DNA from: Scenedesmus sp. ARA3
Taxonomy: Eukaryota > Chlorophyta > Chlorophyceae > Sphaeropleales > Scenedesmaceae
Assembly (NCBI GenBank): GCA_004335835.1
Contig: RWJK01001830.1
Coordinates: 39,810-103,809 of the forward strand
Reading direction: 5' to 3'
Length of the DNA stretch: 64,000 nucleotides
The notes beneath the pieces are model-generated. The model did no database searches. It saw only the letters and a program-made list of their open reading frames with translations, and had not been told where the DNA came from. How positions within the stretch are numbered: the first letter of the stretch is position 1; every line of letters starts with the position of its first letter. Positions 22,219-33,223 of this stretch are shown piece by piece. Position numbers and translations under genes: made by a program.

Positions 22219-24251
22219 TTATCCTACGGGCTGCCGCCGCCGCTGCCCCCGCACAGCTGCCCAGAACTGCTCCATATCCTGCTCTGGGGTGTAGCTCTGC
22301 TCGGACTCCTCAAACTCATCTTGTGGATTTCCTCTGTTCACGTCCAGCTTCTGCAGGCGCGTCAGCGTCGTCAGCGTCATCAAGCCCTGCTGCGTCATCC
22401 TGCACAGCTCGTAAGCATTGCCCAAACTCAGCTCTGTCAGCTGAGTCAGCTTGGCAATGGCAACCAGACACGTCATTGGGTCCAAGTGGTTAAAAGACAG
22501 GTCCAGGTGACGCAACTGCGTCAAGCTGCGAGCCAGCGCAGCTGCTTCCGCATCGGCCACCGCTGAGTGATGCCCGCTCAGGATGAGCTTCGTCAGCCCT
22601 GTGAGCGCTGTCAGAGCAGCTGCATCGCCTGCCTTCAGCCACGGCTCCTCAGCGTCCCAGCTGCTAGAGAGGTCCAACTCCTGCAAGCGCGCCAAGCCCG
22701 CCAGCGCCGCGCAAGCTGACACCGTGTGGTAATCGTGCATCTCCACCAGCTCGCCGTCCTCCCACTGCTGCTCCCGCACCTCAGACGCTGCCAGCTGCAG
22801 CTTGGTCAGGCAGGTGGCGCCTGACAGGCCGGCCAGCAGCACCCCCATTTGCTCCGGGCTGAAGCAGTCAAAGGTGCTGCCTATTTCCAGCTCAACCAGC
22901 TGCGGCAGCAGCGGCCAGGCTGCTGCAGTGGCTGCTGGGTCAGCGTCCGGGCTGCACCTCACCACTAGGTGCTGCAGCGCAGGCAGCTGCGCCAGGCGCG
23001 CCAGCGGCTGCGGCTCTTCACAACTGACAACCGCAGTGAGCCGCTGCAGCTGCTGCAGCTCCAGCACTGCCGCGAGGCCGCTGGCAGAGCCTGCCAAGCA
23101 GTCCAGCTGCAGCTGCGTCAGATGCGGCGGCAACACTGAGCCTTCGGGCAGGTCTTGCCAGCATGTCATCTCGCGCATGCTCATAAGGGCTGCCATGTCC
23201 AGGGTCAGCACTGGCTGTACATTGGCAGTCCAACAATGGATGTTCAGCTGCCGCAGCGGCAGCGGCTGCGCCAGCAGCTGCTGCAACGGCTGCTGGCAGT
23301 CGCTCCAGTTGCCGTGAAATGTGAGTGATGTCAGCTGCTGTAGCTGCGCCAACCCCAGCACGCAGCTGCCAGCAACAGCCCGGTGCCTGTTGAGGTTGTA
23401 CAGCCTCAGCTGCTGCAAGCTGCTTAGCAGTGCAAGTGCTGCTGCCAAGGCGGCGCCGTCCGGGGCTCTGCTGCGCATCAACTCCACATCCAGGCATGTC
23501 AGGCTGTGGCTGGGCAGTGCAGCAAGGATGCCTGGCGTCACCAGACAGTTGCTGCTGAAGCTGCCTACGCGCAAGCCAGCCTGGTGCCGCTGTTGCTGAG
23601 ATGATGTAGCTACAGCTGCGGCCGCATGGTCAGCTGTGGCTGCTGCTGGTGCACCTGCAGGCTGTGACGCTGGCGTCTGCAGTGCGCGCTGCAGCAGCTG
23701 CTGCGCTGCTGCAAGGTGCTGCTGCCACGGCAGTCCATGCACTGTTTGTTGCAGTGCACCACATGAGGCAGTGATGCTCTTCACAAGCGGTGCATGCTTT
23801 GCCAGCCACTGTGTGAAGCTGCGAAGCTGCAGCAGGGGCGATGCTGGATCGAGGTTGACCACTGTGTTGCATGCCCTGCACTGCTGCACTGCCTGCCTCC
23901 AGGCCTTGCATGCACGCGCTGCTGCACACAGCAAGCGTGGGTCTGTGCTGGCTGCTGGGTGCTCTAGCGCAATGGACAGTGCAAGCATGCTGCAGTCTGC
24001 ATCAGCTGCCTGCAGGCAGCAGCGCAAGGAGTGAGGATGAAGTGTATCAGCATGTTCACATGTCTGGGCAGCTCATTAAATCCCATGTCGCTGTTATTTG
24101 CTGGTTATTTAATATTAGACGTGCCAATGTCAGGCCAGGCAAGCCTATGCGAACTGGTGCCAGTGCAGCAGCAGCAAAACATTTCGGCATCACGATGGTA
24201 AGCGAGAGGCGACCTCACCTGCCAGCAACGCAGCTGTACAGAGTGTGTCAT
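22219..24251 (-). CDS. LRR1: leucine-rich-repeat protein with F-box-like N-terminus
   Basis: Exon 1 is 24251-24219 (MTHSVQLRCWQ) and exon 2 is 24009-22219; the junction is in phase and gives 607 residues. A helical segment near the N-terminus (SMLALSIALEHP... ARACKAWRQAV) resembles the F-box pattern of spaced Leu followed by a C-x-x-W-R turn, though it is not a textbook match. About 15 leucine-rich repeats follow, such as LTQLRHLDLSFNHL, to a conserved end, EQFWAAVRGQ. F-box/LRR proteins serve as substrate adaptors of SCF ubiquitin ligases; plain LRR scaffolding is the alternative. There is no signal peptide or membrane segment, so it should be cytosolic or nuclear. It is the intact first member of the array. 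Confidence 0.8.
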
Positions 24252-25383
24252 CACCGCTGGTTAGCCCTGAGTTGGCCTGGTTTCGATGTTTTCTGCTCGT
24301 GGATGGAGATTTACGAAGGCACGCTCAGGTGCATCAGCATCAGCTGTGATCCGAGCTCTCGAGCACTCTTTTGCTCGATCAATAGCGTTGTATTCGTCGG
24401 TGCCAATATGCCAGTGAGGGGATGCTCGTCAAATAACCGTTCACTGCTTGTGTCACCCGTTTCACCCCGTGCGTGTGTCACCAAACACCGTGTACGATCC
24501 GGCTAAACAAAAGTCGTAGTGTGCCTTCACTCCATAGATTCATTACCAATTCAAGCATGAAACATAAAATTGACACGCGTCCCTGGCCCACGCAGAAGTG
24601 ACTACCAAGCACTTGTTGTTGATGCTACCTTGATGGTAGGTCAAGTCAGGTACAGCTGGGCTTGCATTGCAGAGCTGTGCTAGCAGGCTGGCTCATTGAG
24701 ACAACTGGACACTTCAACAGCCACTCTCAGCCACGCAGCGCAGCGCGTCGTCGAGCTGCACCAGAGTGCATACGTGGTGGGCAGCCTGATGCGGCATCAT
24801 GCTGCAATCATGATGATCTCAGATCAGCGAGCCCGTGCAGAAGCCAGAAAAACGCCTCGCAGCAAGCAAAGCTTTAATTCGGATTGAAATTGCGCAGCTG
24901 TGCAATCACCTCAGTTCCTTGTAACCCGGAGCTGCTCTGGAAACAGTCTTTCCAGACCAGGCCATACCGGGTTCCTGCTGACTCACTCCACAACTTGTGC
25001 ATCTTGATTAGCGGCATGGCGGCCACATCAAACATCCAATCCTGAGTCAGCGCTTGAACCTCCACCACAGTCACAACACTACAGCAGCACTACAAGTGGA
25101 GATGTCTTCGGGAGGACCGCAAGAAAAACATGCACCTTTTTTTGCCATACAGCACTCAATGCACAGGGTGCAAACTTGACACAATGCTGACACAATGCAG
25201 GATGCCTGCATTCCAGAAAAGCGCGGTGTCATGGGCTTACCCGGCTGCGCGTACTGCACATTGCGCTGACTGCACGAGTCATCCACCACTGCTAGCATGC
25301 AGCATGCCAAGACGGAAATCGGTACCATGCATATCAAGCTGACGCTACAAATGCACAGCCCACAGCCATCCCCTGATGCCACC
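24252..25383. other. Intergenic between LRR2 and LRR1
   Basis: Holds the 5' flank of LRR1 and the 3' flank of LRR2. The upstream block shared by LRR3-LRR7 is not recognisable before LRR1. No other gene seen. Confidence 0.5.
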
Positions 25384-27241
25384 TCACCCTGCGGCCTGCT
25401 GCCGCTGCTGCCATCGCACAGCAGCCCAGAACACTTCCTGCTGTGACACGTCGCTGCCAGTCACATCCAGCTTCTGCAGCCCCGTCAGCGTCGTCAGCAC
25501 CATCAGGCCCCGCGGCGTCAGCCTGTTCTGGCCATCATCGTCCGACAACACTAGCTCTGTCAGCTGCATCAGCTTGGCAATGGCTGCCAGGCACGCCATG
25601 TCGCCCAGCTGGTTCTCAGATAAGTTCAAGTGCCGCAGCTGGCTCAGGTTGCAGGCCAGTGCGTTGGCCTCCAAGTCGCCCACTGCTGAGAAATGGCCAC
25701 TCAGCACCAGACGTGTCAGCCCTGTGAGAGCCGTCAGCGCCAGCGCATCGCCTTTCTGCAGCCATGCGTAGTCCGTGTGTGTGCAGGAGAGGGTCAGGTC
25801 TTGCAGGCGCGTCAGGCCTGCTAGGCGGGGGCATGCCGCCACAGTGTAAGCCGTGATCAGCGCACCACCCACAACAACCTCATGCAGCTCCTCCACCGCG
25901 CACACCTCCAAGCATACTTTGGTAAGGCTGGTGCTGCCTGCAAGGCCCGCCAGAATCGCCTCTATCTGCTGCCTGCTGGGGCGGTAGTCTTCGGCCCAAA
26001 CGCTCAGCTCCCGCAGCTGCGGCCATACTGCGGCAGTGGCTGCTGGGTCAACGTCTTCATCGCACGTGCACGTCAGCGTCAAGTGCTGCAGCGCAGGCAG
26101 CTGCGCCAGCCGCAGCAGCGGCTCCTGCTCCTCAAAATTGTAGAACAGGTTGAGCCGCTGCAGCTGCTGCAGTGGCAGCACCATGGACAAGCTGCTTGCA
26201 GTGACTGCATCGTCGCCTAGCTGCAGCTGCGTCAGCTGCGGCGGCAGCACTGAGCCTTCAGGCAGCTCCATGACGCTGGTCAGCCCCTGCAGCCTGCTAA
26301 GAGCTGTCATGTCCAACACAGGCGCCTGCTGCTGCATGCTGATTCGCCTGCAGCTGATGTCCAGGTGCCACAGCGGCAGCGGCTGTGCCAGCAGCTGGTG
26401 CAGTGGCTGCGCACCATCGCTCCAGTGGCCAACCAATTTCAGCGAAGTCAACTGCGGCAGCTGCGCCAGGCCCAACAGGCAGCTGCCAGCAACAGGCTGG
26501 TCGTAGGCATGACTGCACAGGCTCAGTTCCTGCAGGCTGCTGAGCTGTGCCAGTGCTGCTGCCACGGCTGTGCCGTTGACAGCCCTGCCGCATGTCAAGT
26601 CCAGTTTTAGGTGTGTTAGGCTGTGGCTTGGCAGTGCAGCAAGTGTGCCTGGCGTCACCAGGCAGTTGCTGCTGAAGCTGCTCAGGCGCAAACCAGCCAG
26701 CTGCTGCTGCTGGCTGCGGCGCTGCTGCTGCTGTGCAGCCACAGGTGCAAGTGTAGCTGCTGCTGCTGCTGCCGCTGCTGGTGGTGGTTCAACTGCCTGC
26801 ATCGCTGCCAGCTGCAATGCTGCAAGCTGCAGGGCTTGCTGCAGCAGCTGCTGCGCCGCTGCGACGTGCTGCTCCCACTGCAGGCCATGCACCGTGCACT
26901 GGGCTGCTCCCACTGCAGGCCATGCACCGTGCACTGGGCTGCTCCCACTGCAGGCCATGCACCGTGCACTGGGCTGCTCTGTGACGGCACACTGCAGTGA
27001 TGCTTTTGACAAGCGGTGCATGACTCGCCAGCCACTGCATGAAGCTGCACAGCTGCAGCAGGGTCGCCTCCGGGTTGAGAGTTATCACTGTGTTGCACGC
27101 GCCGCACTGCTGTACTGCCTCCCTCCAGGCCTTGCATGCGCGCGCTGCTGCACATAAGATGCTCGGGTCTGTGCTGGCAGCTGGGTGCTGCAGTGCCGTG
27201 GTCAACGCCAGCAGACTGTTATCTGCCATAGCTGCATGTAC
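25384..27241 (-). pseudogene. LRR2: array member broken by a 35-bp coding minisatellite
   Basis: Exon 2 begins at 27241 (VHAAMADNSLLALTTALQHP) and carries the F-box-like segment as far as VKSITAVC. The frame then meets three 35-bp repeats (26876-26980). Because 35 is not a multiple of three, each copy is read in a different frame and the reading frame exits shifted. The remaining LRR region (about 26880-25384, ending FWAAVRWQQRQQAAG) is fully open and well conserved. The homologous first exon (donor after 27457) has no ATG at the expected position. The copy thus has two defects and is probably a pseudogene, though the long intact LRR part suggests recent damage or a copy-number polymorphism. 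Confidence 0.75.
26876..26980 (-). repeat. 35-bp coding minisatellite, 3 copies
   Basis: Three identical 35-bp units at 26876-26910, 26911-26945 and 26946-26980, each starting CACTGCAGGCCATGCACCGT on the plus strand. The unit derives from the segment that in sister genes encodes TVHGLPWEQ just after the F-box-like region, where only one copy is present. Confidence 0.95.
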
Positions 27242-27916
27242 CTGCTCAAACAGCAGAAGCAGTTCACACAGCGGTTAGGAAGCAGCGCATGTACTGCTGC
27301 CCGGACGACTCAGCTGCTCCTAGCCATGCTGATAATGCTCACATGTTACTTCAACCATGCGCAACTGTGAGGGCATACACACGTACACAACTGGTGCAGC
27401 AGCAGCAGCAATGCCTGAGCAGCACACTGGACCTGGAAACTGCCAAGCAAGTTCACCTCTCTGCAGTCCAGCGGCACAGCGTTTGCTTTTGATATTTTGA
27501 GGTATCTTCTGTTGAAGTCGCAGTCGTGTTGACTACAAAGTCAACTGTGCTACCCTGCAGCAACGTCTCAGACAGCAGTGCTGTGGAGTAAGCTCACACC
27601 GGTTCTCACTTGCTTTTGTGCCAGCTTCAGCGCTTGCGTTGGATAGTTTCGCTGAAAGGTAGTATTTCCAGGCGATCGGTGCTGTTAAACCTTTCCAGGT
27701 GACCGTTTCAAGTCTGCATCGGTAGCGGAGATGGTTATCAATGTGTGAAGCCGTTCGAAACTATCGTTAAATTGGCATACGTACAGCGCACGGACGACAT
27801 GCGTGCGTGCGGACACCGCTGAGAGACACCGCTGGCATTGGAGAGCCTCTCCAGGAGAGGTACTGCAGCACTACTACTCAGTGACCGCTGTACAAAGAAC
27901 TGCAGTATTCAATTGG

Positions 27917-27942
27917 TACAACGTGCAAGCAGGTCAATCATT
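27917..27942 (+). repeat. 26-bp inverted repeat, left arm
   Basis: TACAACGTGCAAGCAGGTCA plus six more bases is the exact reverse complement of 30766-30791, 2.8 kb away on the other side of LRR3. This is in an array otherwise made of direct repeats. Confidence 0.9.
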
Positions 27943-28210
27943 GCAGGAGTGACCATAAATTCTGCACCGCTGCCAACGTCATGTGGGCCAAGTGACAGAG
28001 CACCAACATGTCTCGCATAATTACCAGTCGCGACATCTGCAGGTGGCATGCATAGCACACTGGCAGACAGGTGCACGCATAGCAATGATGCGTCGAGCTG
28101 CACTGCATGGCATGTGCAGCACTTGATCCACATGGAACACACGTGCACCAATATTCCTGCACTGACATGGCTACCATCACATAAAGTTCAACACGGATGA
28201 GCCATGGACC

Positions 28211-28290
28211 AGCCCCACCACCACCTTGTACACACAGCATGCCAATAGTGAGCCCCACTGCCACCTTGGTCACACAGCATGCCAATAGTG
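28211..28290 (+). repeat. 40-bp direct duplication
   Basis: Two adjacent 40-bp units (AGCCCCACCACCACCTTG... and AGCCCCACTGCCACCTTGG...), differing at three or four positions, in the LRR3 3' flank. A related single copy lies in other intergenic spacers of the array. Confidence 0.85.
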
Positions 28291-28379
28291 GCTGCCCATG
28301 CTGTAAGACCACGTGCTCTTCACACGTAGCATGCAGCCACATGCCACAGATCACAGCCTTTCACTGACTTCGCCTCACC

Positions 28380-30345
28380 CTAGGGCTGCTGCCGCTGCTG
28401 CCCACGCAAAGCTGCCCAGAACTGGTCCAGCGACACGTCGTAAATCTCAGGCACAGTCAGCTTCTGCAGGCGCGACAGCGCCGTCAGCACCATCAGGCTG
28501 CGCTGCGTCAGCCTGTTATTCAGCCCGTTGTTGCCTACCAGCACCAGCTCTGTCAGCTGCGTCAGCTTGGCTATGGCTGCCAGGCATCCTATGCTGCCCA
28601 GCTGGTTGTCAGTCAGGTCCAGGTGCCGCAGCTGCGTCAGGTTGCAGGCCAGCGCAGTCGCCTCCAGTTCTCCCACCGCTGAATGAAGGCCATCCAGGAT
28701 GAGGCTCGTCAGCCCTGTGAGCGCTGTCAGCGCCAGCGCGTCGCCTGCCTCCAGCCAAGGGTCCCCTTCATTGCCACATACGATGTGCAGCTCCGTGAGG
28801 TGCAGCAGACCTGTCAGACGGGCACAAGCCGCAATGGGCTCCGGCTCCTCAGCACCAATCCAAGGCTCCCCTGTCACCTCCTGCACAGTCAGGCTCAGCT
28901 GGGTCAGCCCGGTGCTGCCTGCAATGCCTGCCAGCATGGCCTCCATCTGCAGCCTGCTGGGGCTGAAGGAGAGAGGCGGCACCCCCACGCTCAGCTCACG
29001 CAGCTGCGGCAGCTGCGGCCAAGCTGCGGCAGTGCCTGCTGCAGCAGCTGTGCTGTTGTACTCCAACACTAAATGCTGCAGCGCAGGCAGCTGCGCCAGC
29101 TGCAGCAGCTGCTGCTGCTCCTGGACGCCCACCAGCAGGCTGAGCCGCTGCAGCTGCTGCAGCGGCAGCACCGCTGACAGGCTCTTCACATTATGTAAAC
29201 GATGGCCGAGCTGCAGCTGCTGCAGCTGTGGCGGCAGCACTGAGCCTTCAGGCAGCCTCATGATGGCAGTCAGCCCCTGCAGCCTGCTGAGAGCTGACAT
29301 GTCCAGAGCTGGCAGTTGCTGCCGTCCCGCGTTAAGGTTCATGACCAGCTGCCGCAGCGGCAGCGGTTGTGCTAGCAGCTGCTGCAGTGGCTGACCGCTG
29401 TTGCTCCACGTGCCGTGCAGTTTCAGCGAGGTCAGCTGCTTCAGCTGCGCCAAGCCCAACAGGCAGCTGCCAGCAACAGCGTAGTTCCCGGTGTTGTTGA
29501 ACAGGCTCAGCTGCTGCAAGTTGCTGAGCTGTGCCAGTGCTGCTGACAGCAGTGCACCGTCCAGGGCGCTGCTGTGCATGAAGTCAACTTGCAGGCATGT
29601 CAGGCTGTGGCCGGGCAGTGCAGCAAGCGTGCCTGTCGTCACCAGGCAGTTGCTGCTGAAGCTGCTTAGGCGCCAGTTAGCCTGCTGCTGCTGCGATGCT
29701 GTAGCTGCAGGCGTCAGTGCAGCAGCAGCAGCTGCTGGTGACACTGTGGCCTGCAACGCTGCTACTTGAAGGGCTTGCTGCAGCAGCTGCTGCGACACTG
29801 CAGCATGCTGCTGCCACTGCAGCCCATGTGCTGTGCTTCCGGGTTCCAGGTAGCCGCACATGGCAGAGATGCTCTTCACCAGAGGTGCGTGCCTAGCCAG
29901 CCACTGCGTGAAGCTGCATAGCTGGCGCAGGGGTGCGTCTGGTTTGATGGTGACCACTGTGTTGCAGGCGCTGCACTGCTGCACTGCCTCCCTCCAGGCC
30001 TTGCATGCGCGCGCTGCTGCACACAAGATGCTTGGGTCTGTGCTGAGTGCTGGGTGCTGCAGCGCTGTGGTCAGTGCCAGCATGCTGGGGTCTGTCACAG
30101 CTGCGTTGCGCTGCACACACAAACAGCAGAAGCAGCAGCTCAACAAGCGACTATTTCGGGTCCACCCAGGTTCTGATGTCTGCACCACTGACTCTCGAAA
30201 CGCTTCAATGCTGTATTGCTTCCATGCACATTGTTGAGGCCACAAAACGGTTGCAACTGCTGCAGCAGCAGGACACTTTGAGCCCCAACTGGTATTCGGC
30301 GAGTACCCTCACCTGTTGGCGGCCCGGAAGTGCAGTGTTTGGCAT
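28380..30345 (-). CDS. LRR3: intact array member
   Basis: Exon 1 is 30345-30313 (MPNTALPGRQQ) and exon 2 is 30110-28380, in phase, 587 residues. It has the same design as LRR1: F-box-like segment (SMLALTTALQHP ... ACKAWREAVQQC), a Gln/Ala-rich linker, then leucine-rich repeats (LTQLRHLDLTDNQL), ending QFWAALRGQQRQQP. Start choice rests on the matching 11-codon first exon of its neighbours. The 5' flank carries the shared upstream block and, about 515 bp upstream, a telomere-like motif. Function inferred only from the family: ligand or substrate recognition, possibly as an SCF adaptor. Confidence 0.8.
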
Positions 30346-30409
30346 CGGCACTGTTTGAGCCGTCCTTCAGGTTGCTGTCGGGGCTGTTTTCACACGATCA
30401 GGGACTAGA

Positions 30410-30417
30410 ACACCTTG
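30410..30417 (-). promoter_or_regulatory. Conserved upstream element of LRR3
   Basis: Sense CAAGGTGT, 65 bp before the start codon. It sits in a block (GGTTGCTGTCG, TTTTCACACGATCA) shared with LRR4 and partly with LRR5-LRR7. Confidence 0.5.
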
Positions 30418-30765
30418 GAGCTAGAGTGCACCAAACAGCAGCAGTGATCCAAGCTCACGAGCACTCGCTCACGATTTGAGTAAGCGAACCCTGGTGTTGC
30501 ATCACAATGTTGTCCATTGGGGCGCTCTTGATGGTTACGACTGCTTGTTATGCCAATCAGAGGAGGGTTCATGTAGCTGCTGTGCGTCTTGACAAGACCT
30601 CCATGCATGATATACCGCAGACAAAAGCGTAGCACGTTCTCTTACAGTACTTAACAGGATTTACTGTGTCTGATGCACGATTGCGGCCACTGGTGGCACC
30701 CAAGTTGGACAGTAAGAAGCTTGCATAAACAGGTTGGACAGTTTGCACCCAAGTTGGACAGTTGT

Positions 30766-30791
30766 AATGATTGACCTGCTTGCACGTTGTA
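30766..30791 (-). repeat. 26-bp inverted repeat, right arm
   Basis: Exact reverse complement of 27917-27942. Next to it a short motif (AAGTTGGACAG) is repeated three times with variants. Confidence 0.9.
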
Positions 30792-30860
30792 TCTATTATA
30801 TACAGTTTGCACGTATACATATAAGGGTAGTATATAAGAACCTCCACCACCGTCAACATC

Positions 30861-30882
30861 TAGGGTTTAGGGGTTTAGGGTT
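30861..30882. repeat. Interstitial telomere-like / telo-box motif
   Basis: Consecutive TAGGGTTTAGGGGTTTAGGG, close to the plant TTTAGGG and Chlamydomonas TTTTAGGG telomere units. On the LRR3 sense strand it reads AACCCTAAACCCCTAAACCC, the form of the plant telo-box promoter element. It may be either a promoter motif or a repair scar. Confidence 0.6.
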
Positions 30883-31195
30883 CTCTGTGTCAACATCACA
30901 CCATGCTGGCAGCAGTACACATGTGTACAGGCCGGACATACAGCCAAACTGGGCGTGGAAGAGCTCCATATTGGTGATGCTTAATTTGCCGCAACTGATG
31001 CACAATCTCTGCCATGAGGGCACACATCAACACTGATGCACAGAAATGGCGGCGATCACACAGTGCAAGCCATGGACATGCTGCACTGCCAACTTGAACA
31101 CGCAGCGTGCCAACAGTGGAAGCACGTGCTGTGCATGTGTAGGATGCGAGCACATGCCGCAGACCACAGCCCTTTACTGAAGTTGGCAGTGCACC

Positions 31196-33223
31196 CTAGG
31201 GCTGCTGCGGCTGCTGCCCCCGCACAGCTGCCCAGAACTGCTCCAGATCTCGCGCTGTCACGCCGCTGCTGCCAGCCACGTCCAGCTTCTGCAGCCGCGT
31301 CAGCGTCGTGAGCACCATCAGGCTCCGCTGCGTAAGCCTGTCGTTCAGCCCTTTGTTGCCTACCAGCACCAGCTCTGTGAGCTGCGTCAGCTTGGCAATG
31401 GCTGCCAGGCATGCTATGCTGCCGAGCTGGTTGTTAGACAGGTCCAGGTGCCGCAGCTGCGTCAGGTTGCAAGCCAGCGCAGTCGCCTCCAGTTCTCCCA
31501 CCGCTGAATCAAGGCCGTCCAGGGCGAGGCTCCTCAGCCCAGTGAGCGCCGTCAGCGCCAGCGTATCTCCTGCCTCCAACTTGCCGTACATATCGTTGCA
31601 GACGATAGACAGGCCCTGCAGGCGTGACAGGCCTGTCAGGCGCGCGCATGCCGCCACACTGAGCGCATCCTCGCCGGCATTGCCGCCCTGCCCTACCACC
31701 TCAGGTATGTCCAAGTGCAGTGCGGTCAGGCCGGTGGCAGCCGCCACGCCTGCCAGAATGGCCCCCGTCTGTATCTGGCTGATCCCTTCACCGTCATACC
31801 CAACGCTCAGCTCACGCAGCTGCGGCAGCTGCGGCCATGCTGCGGCAGTAGCTGCGGCATCACGTTGTGTAGTGTACACCAGATCCAGGTGCTGCAGCGC
31901 GGGCAGCTGCGCCAGGCGCGCCAGGGGCTGCGGTTGCGGGATGTCAGAGTTGACAAACATTGTGAGTCGCTGCAGCTGCTGCAGCGGCAGTACCATTGAC
32001 AGCCCGCCTGCAGTGACTGCACCGTCGCCTAGCCACAACTGTGTCAGCTGCAGCGGTAGCACTGAGCCTTCGGGTAGCTCCATGAGGCTTGTCAGCTCCT
32101 GCAGCCTGCTGAGAGCTGACATGTCCAAGACCGGCGCTGCAACGAAGCCTCCATACCGGCAGCAGATCTCCAGCTGCTGCAGTGGCAGCGGCTGAGCAAG
32201 CAGGCGCTGCAGCGACTGAGGGCTGTTGCTCCAGTCACCACGCAGCTTCAGCGAGGTCAGCTGCGATAGCTGCGCCAGGCCCAGCAGGCAGCTGCCAGCA
32301 ACACGCCCGTGCCTGCTGTCATTGCACAGGCTCAGTTCCTGCAGGCTGCTGAGCCATGCCAATGCTGCTGACAGGGCGCTGCCGTCCATGGCAGGGCTGT
32401 GCATGAGGTTGAGGTCCAGGTGAGTCAAGCTGTGTGCTGGCAGTGCAGCAAGTGTGCCCAGCGTCACCAGGCAGTCGCTGCTGAAGCTGCTCAGGCGCAA
32501 GCCAGCCTGCTGCTGCTGCTGATGTGACGCTGTAGCTGCAGGTGTAAGTGCTGCAGCAGCAGCAGCAGCAGCAGCTGCTGCTGTTGCTTCTGCTGCCAGG
32601 GTTGCAGCCTGTGACACTGCCAGCTGCAGGGCTTGCTGCAGCAGCTGCTGCGACACTGCAACATGCTGCTGCCACGGCAGCCCCTGCACTTTGCACCCGG
32701 ATGACACATGGCCGCACATGGCAATGATGCTCTTCACCAGAGGGGCATGCTTCGCCAGCCACTGACTGAAGCTGCACAGCTGCTGCAGGGGCGCCTCTGG
32801 TTTGACTGTGACGACAGTGTTGCAGGCGCTGCACTGCTGCACTGCCACCCTCCAGGCCTTGCATGCGCGCGCTGCTTTGCACAAGATACTTGGATCTGTG
32901 CTGATCAGTGGGTGCTGCAGCGCAATAGACAGCGCCAGCATGCTGGGGTCTGCCACAGCTGCCTGCCGCTGCACACAGCAGACAGCAGCAAAGCAGCAGC
33001 CCATTGAGCGACCATCTCGCGTCCACCCAGGTTCTCATGTCCGCACAGCTGACATACTCTCAGAACAGCTGCAATTGATGCTGAATTCTTCCAAACATGC
33101 ACATTGTTAAGGCCACAACATCGTTGAAACTGCAGCAGCAGCAGCAGGAACACTTTGAGCACCCAACTGGGAATTGGCGAGTACTCTCACCTGTCGGCAG
33201 CCCGGAAGTGCAGAGTTTGTCAT
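31196..33223 (-). CDS. LRR4: intact array member
   Basis: Exon 1 is 33223-33191 (MTNSALPGCRQ) and exon 2 is 32968-31196, in phase, 601 residues. F-box-like segment (SMLALSIALQHP ... KAWRVAVQQC), a polyalanine/glutamine linker at about residue 150, then leucine-rich repeats and the conserved end (LEQFWAAVRGQQPQQP). It is closest to LRR3 in both coding sequence and 5' flank, suggesting a recent duplication of the pair. A pure LRR scaffold role cannot be excluded. Confidence 0.8.

Larger units (their letters stand above)
27493..28379. other. Intergenic between LRR3 and LRR2
   Basis: Contains the degenerate 5' flank of LRR2, one arm of a 26-bp inverted repeat (27917-27942) and a 40-bp direct duplication (28211-28290) before the LRR3 stop. 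No further gene seen. Confidence 0.5.
30346..31195. other. Intergenic between LRR4 and LRR3
   Basis: Contains the conserved LRR3 upstream block, the right arm of the 26-bp inverted repeat (30766-30791), an AT-rich TATA-like run (about 30795-30838) and a telomere-like motif (30861-30882). No gene seen. Confidence 0.5.
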
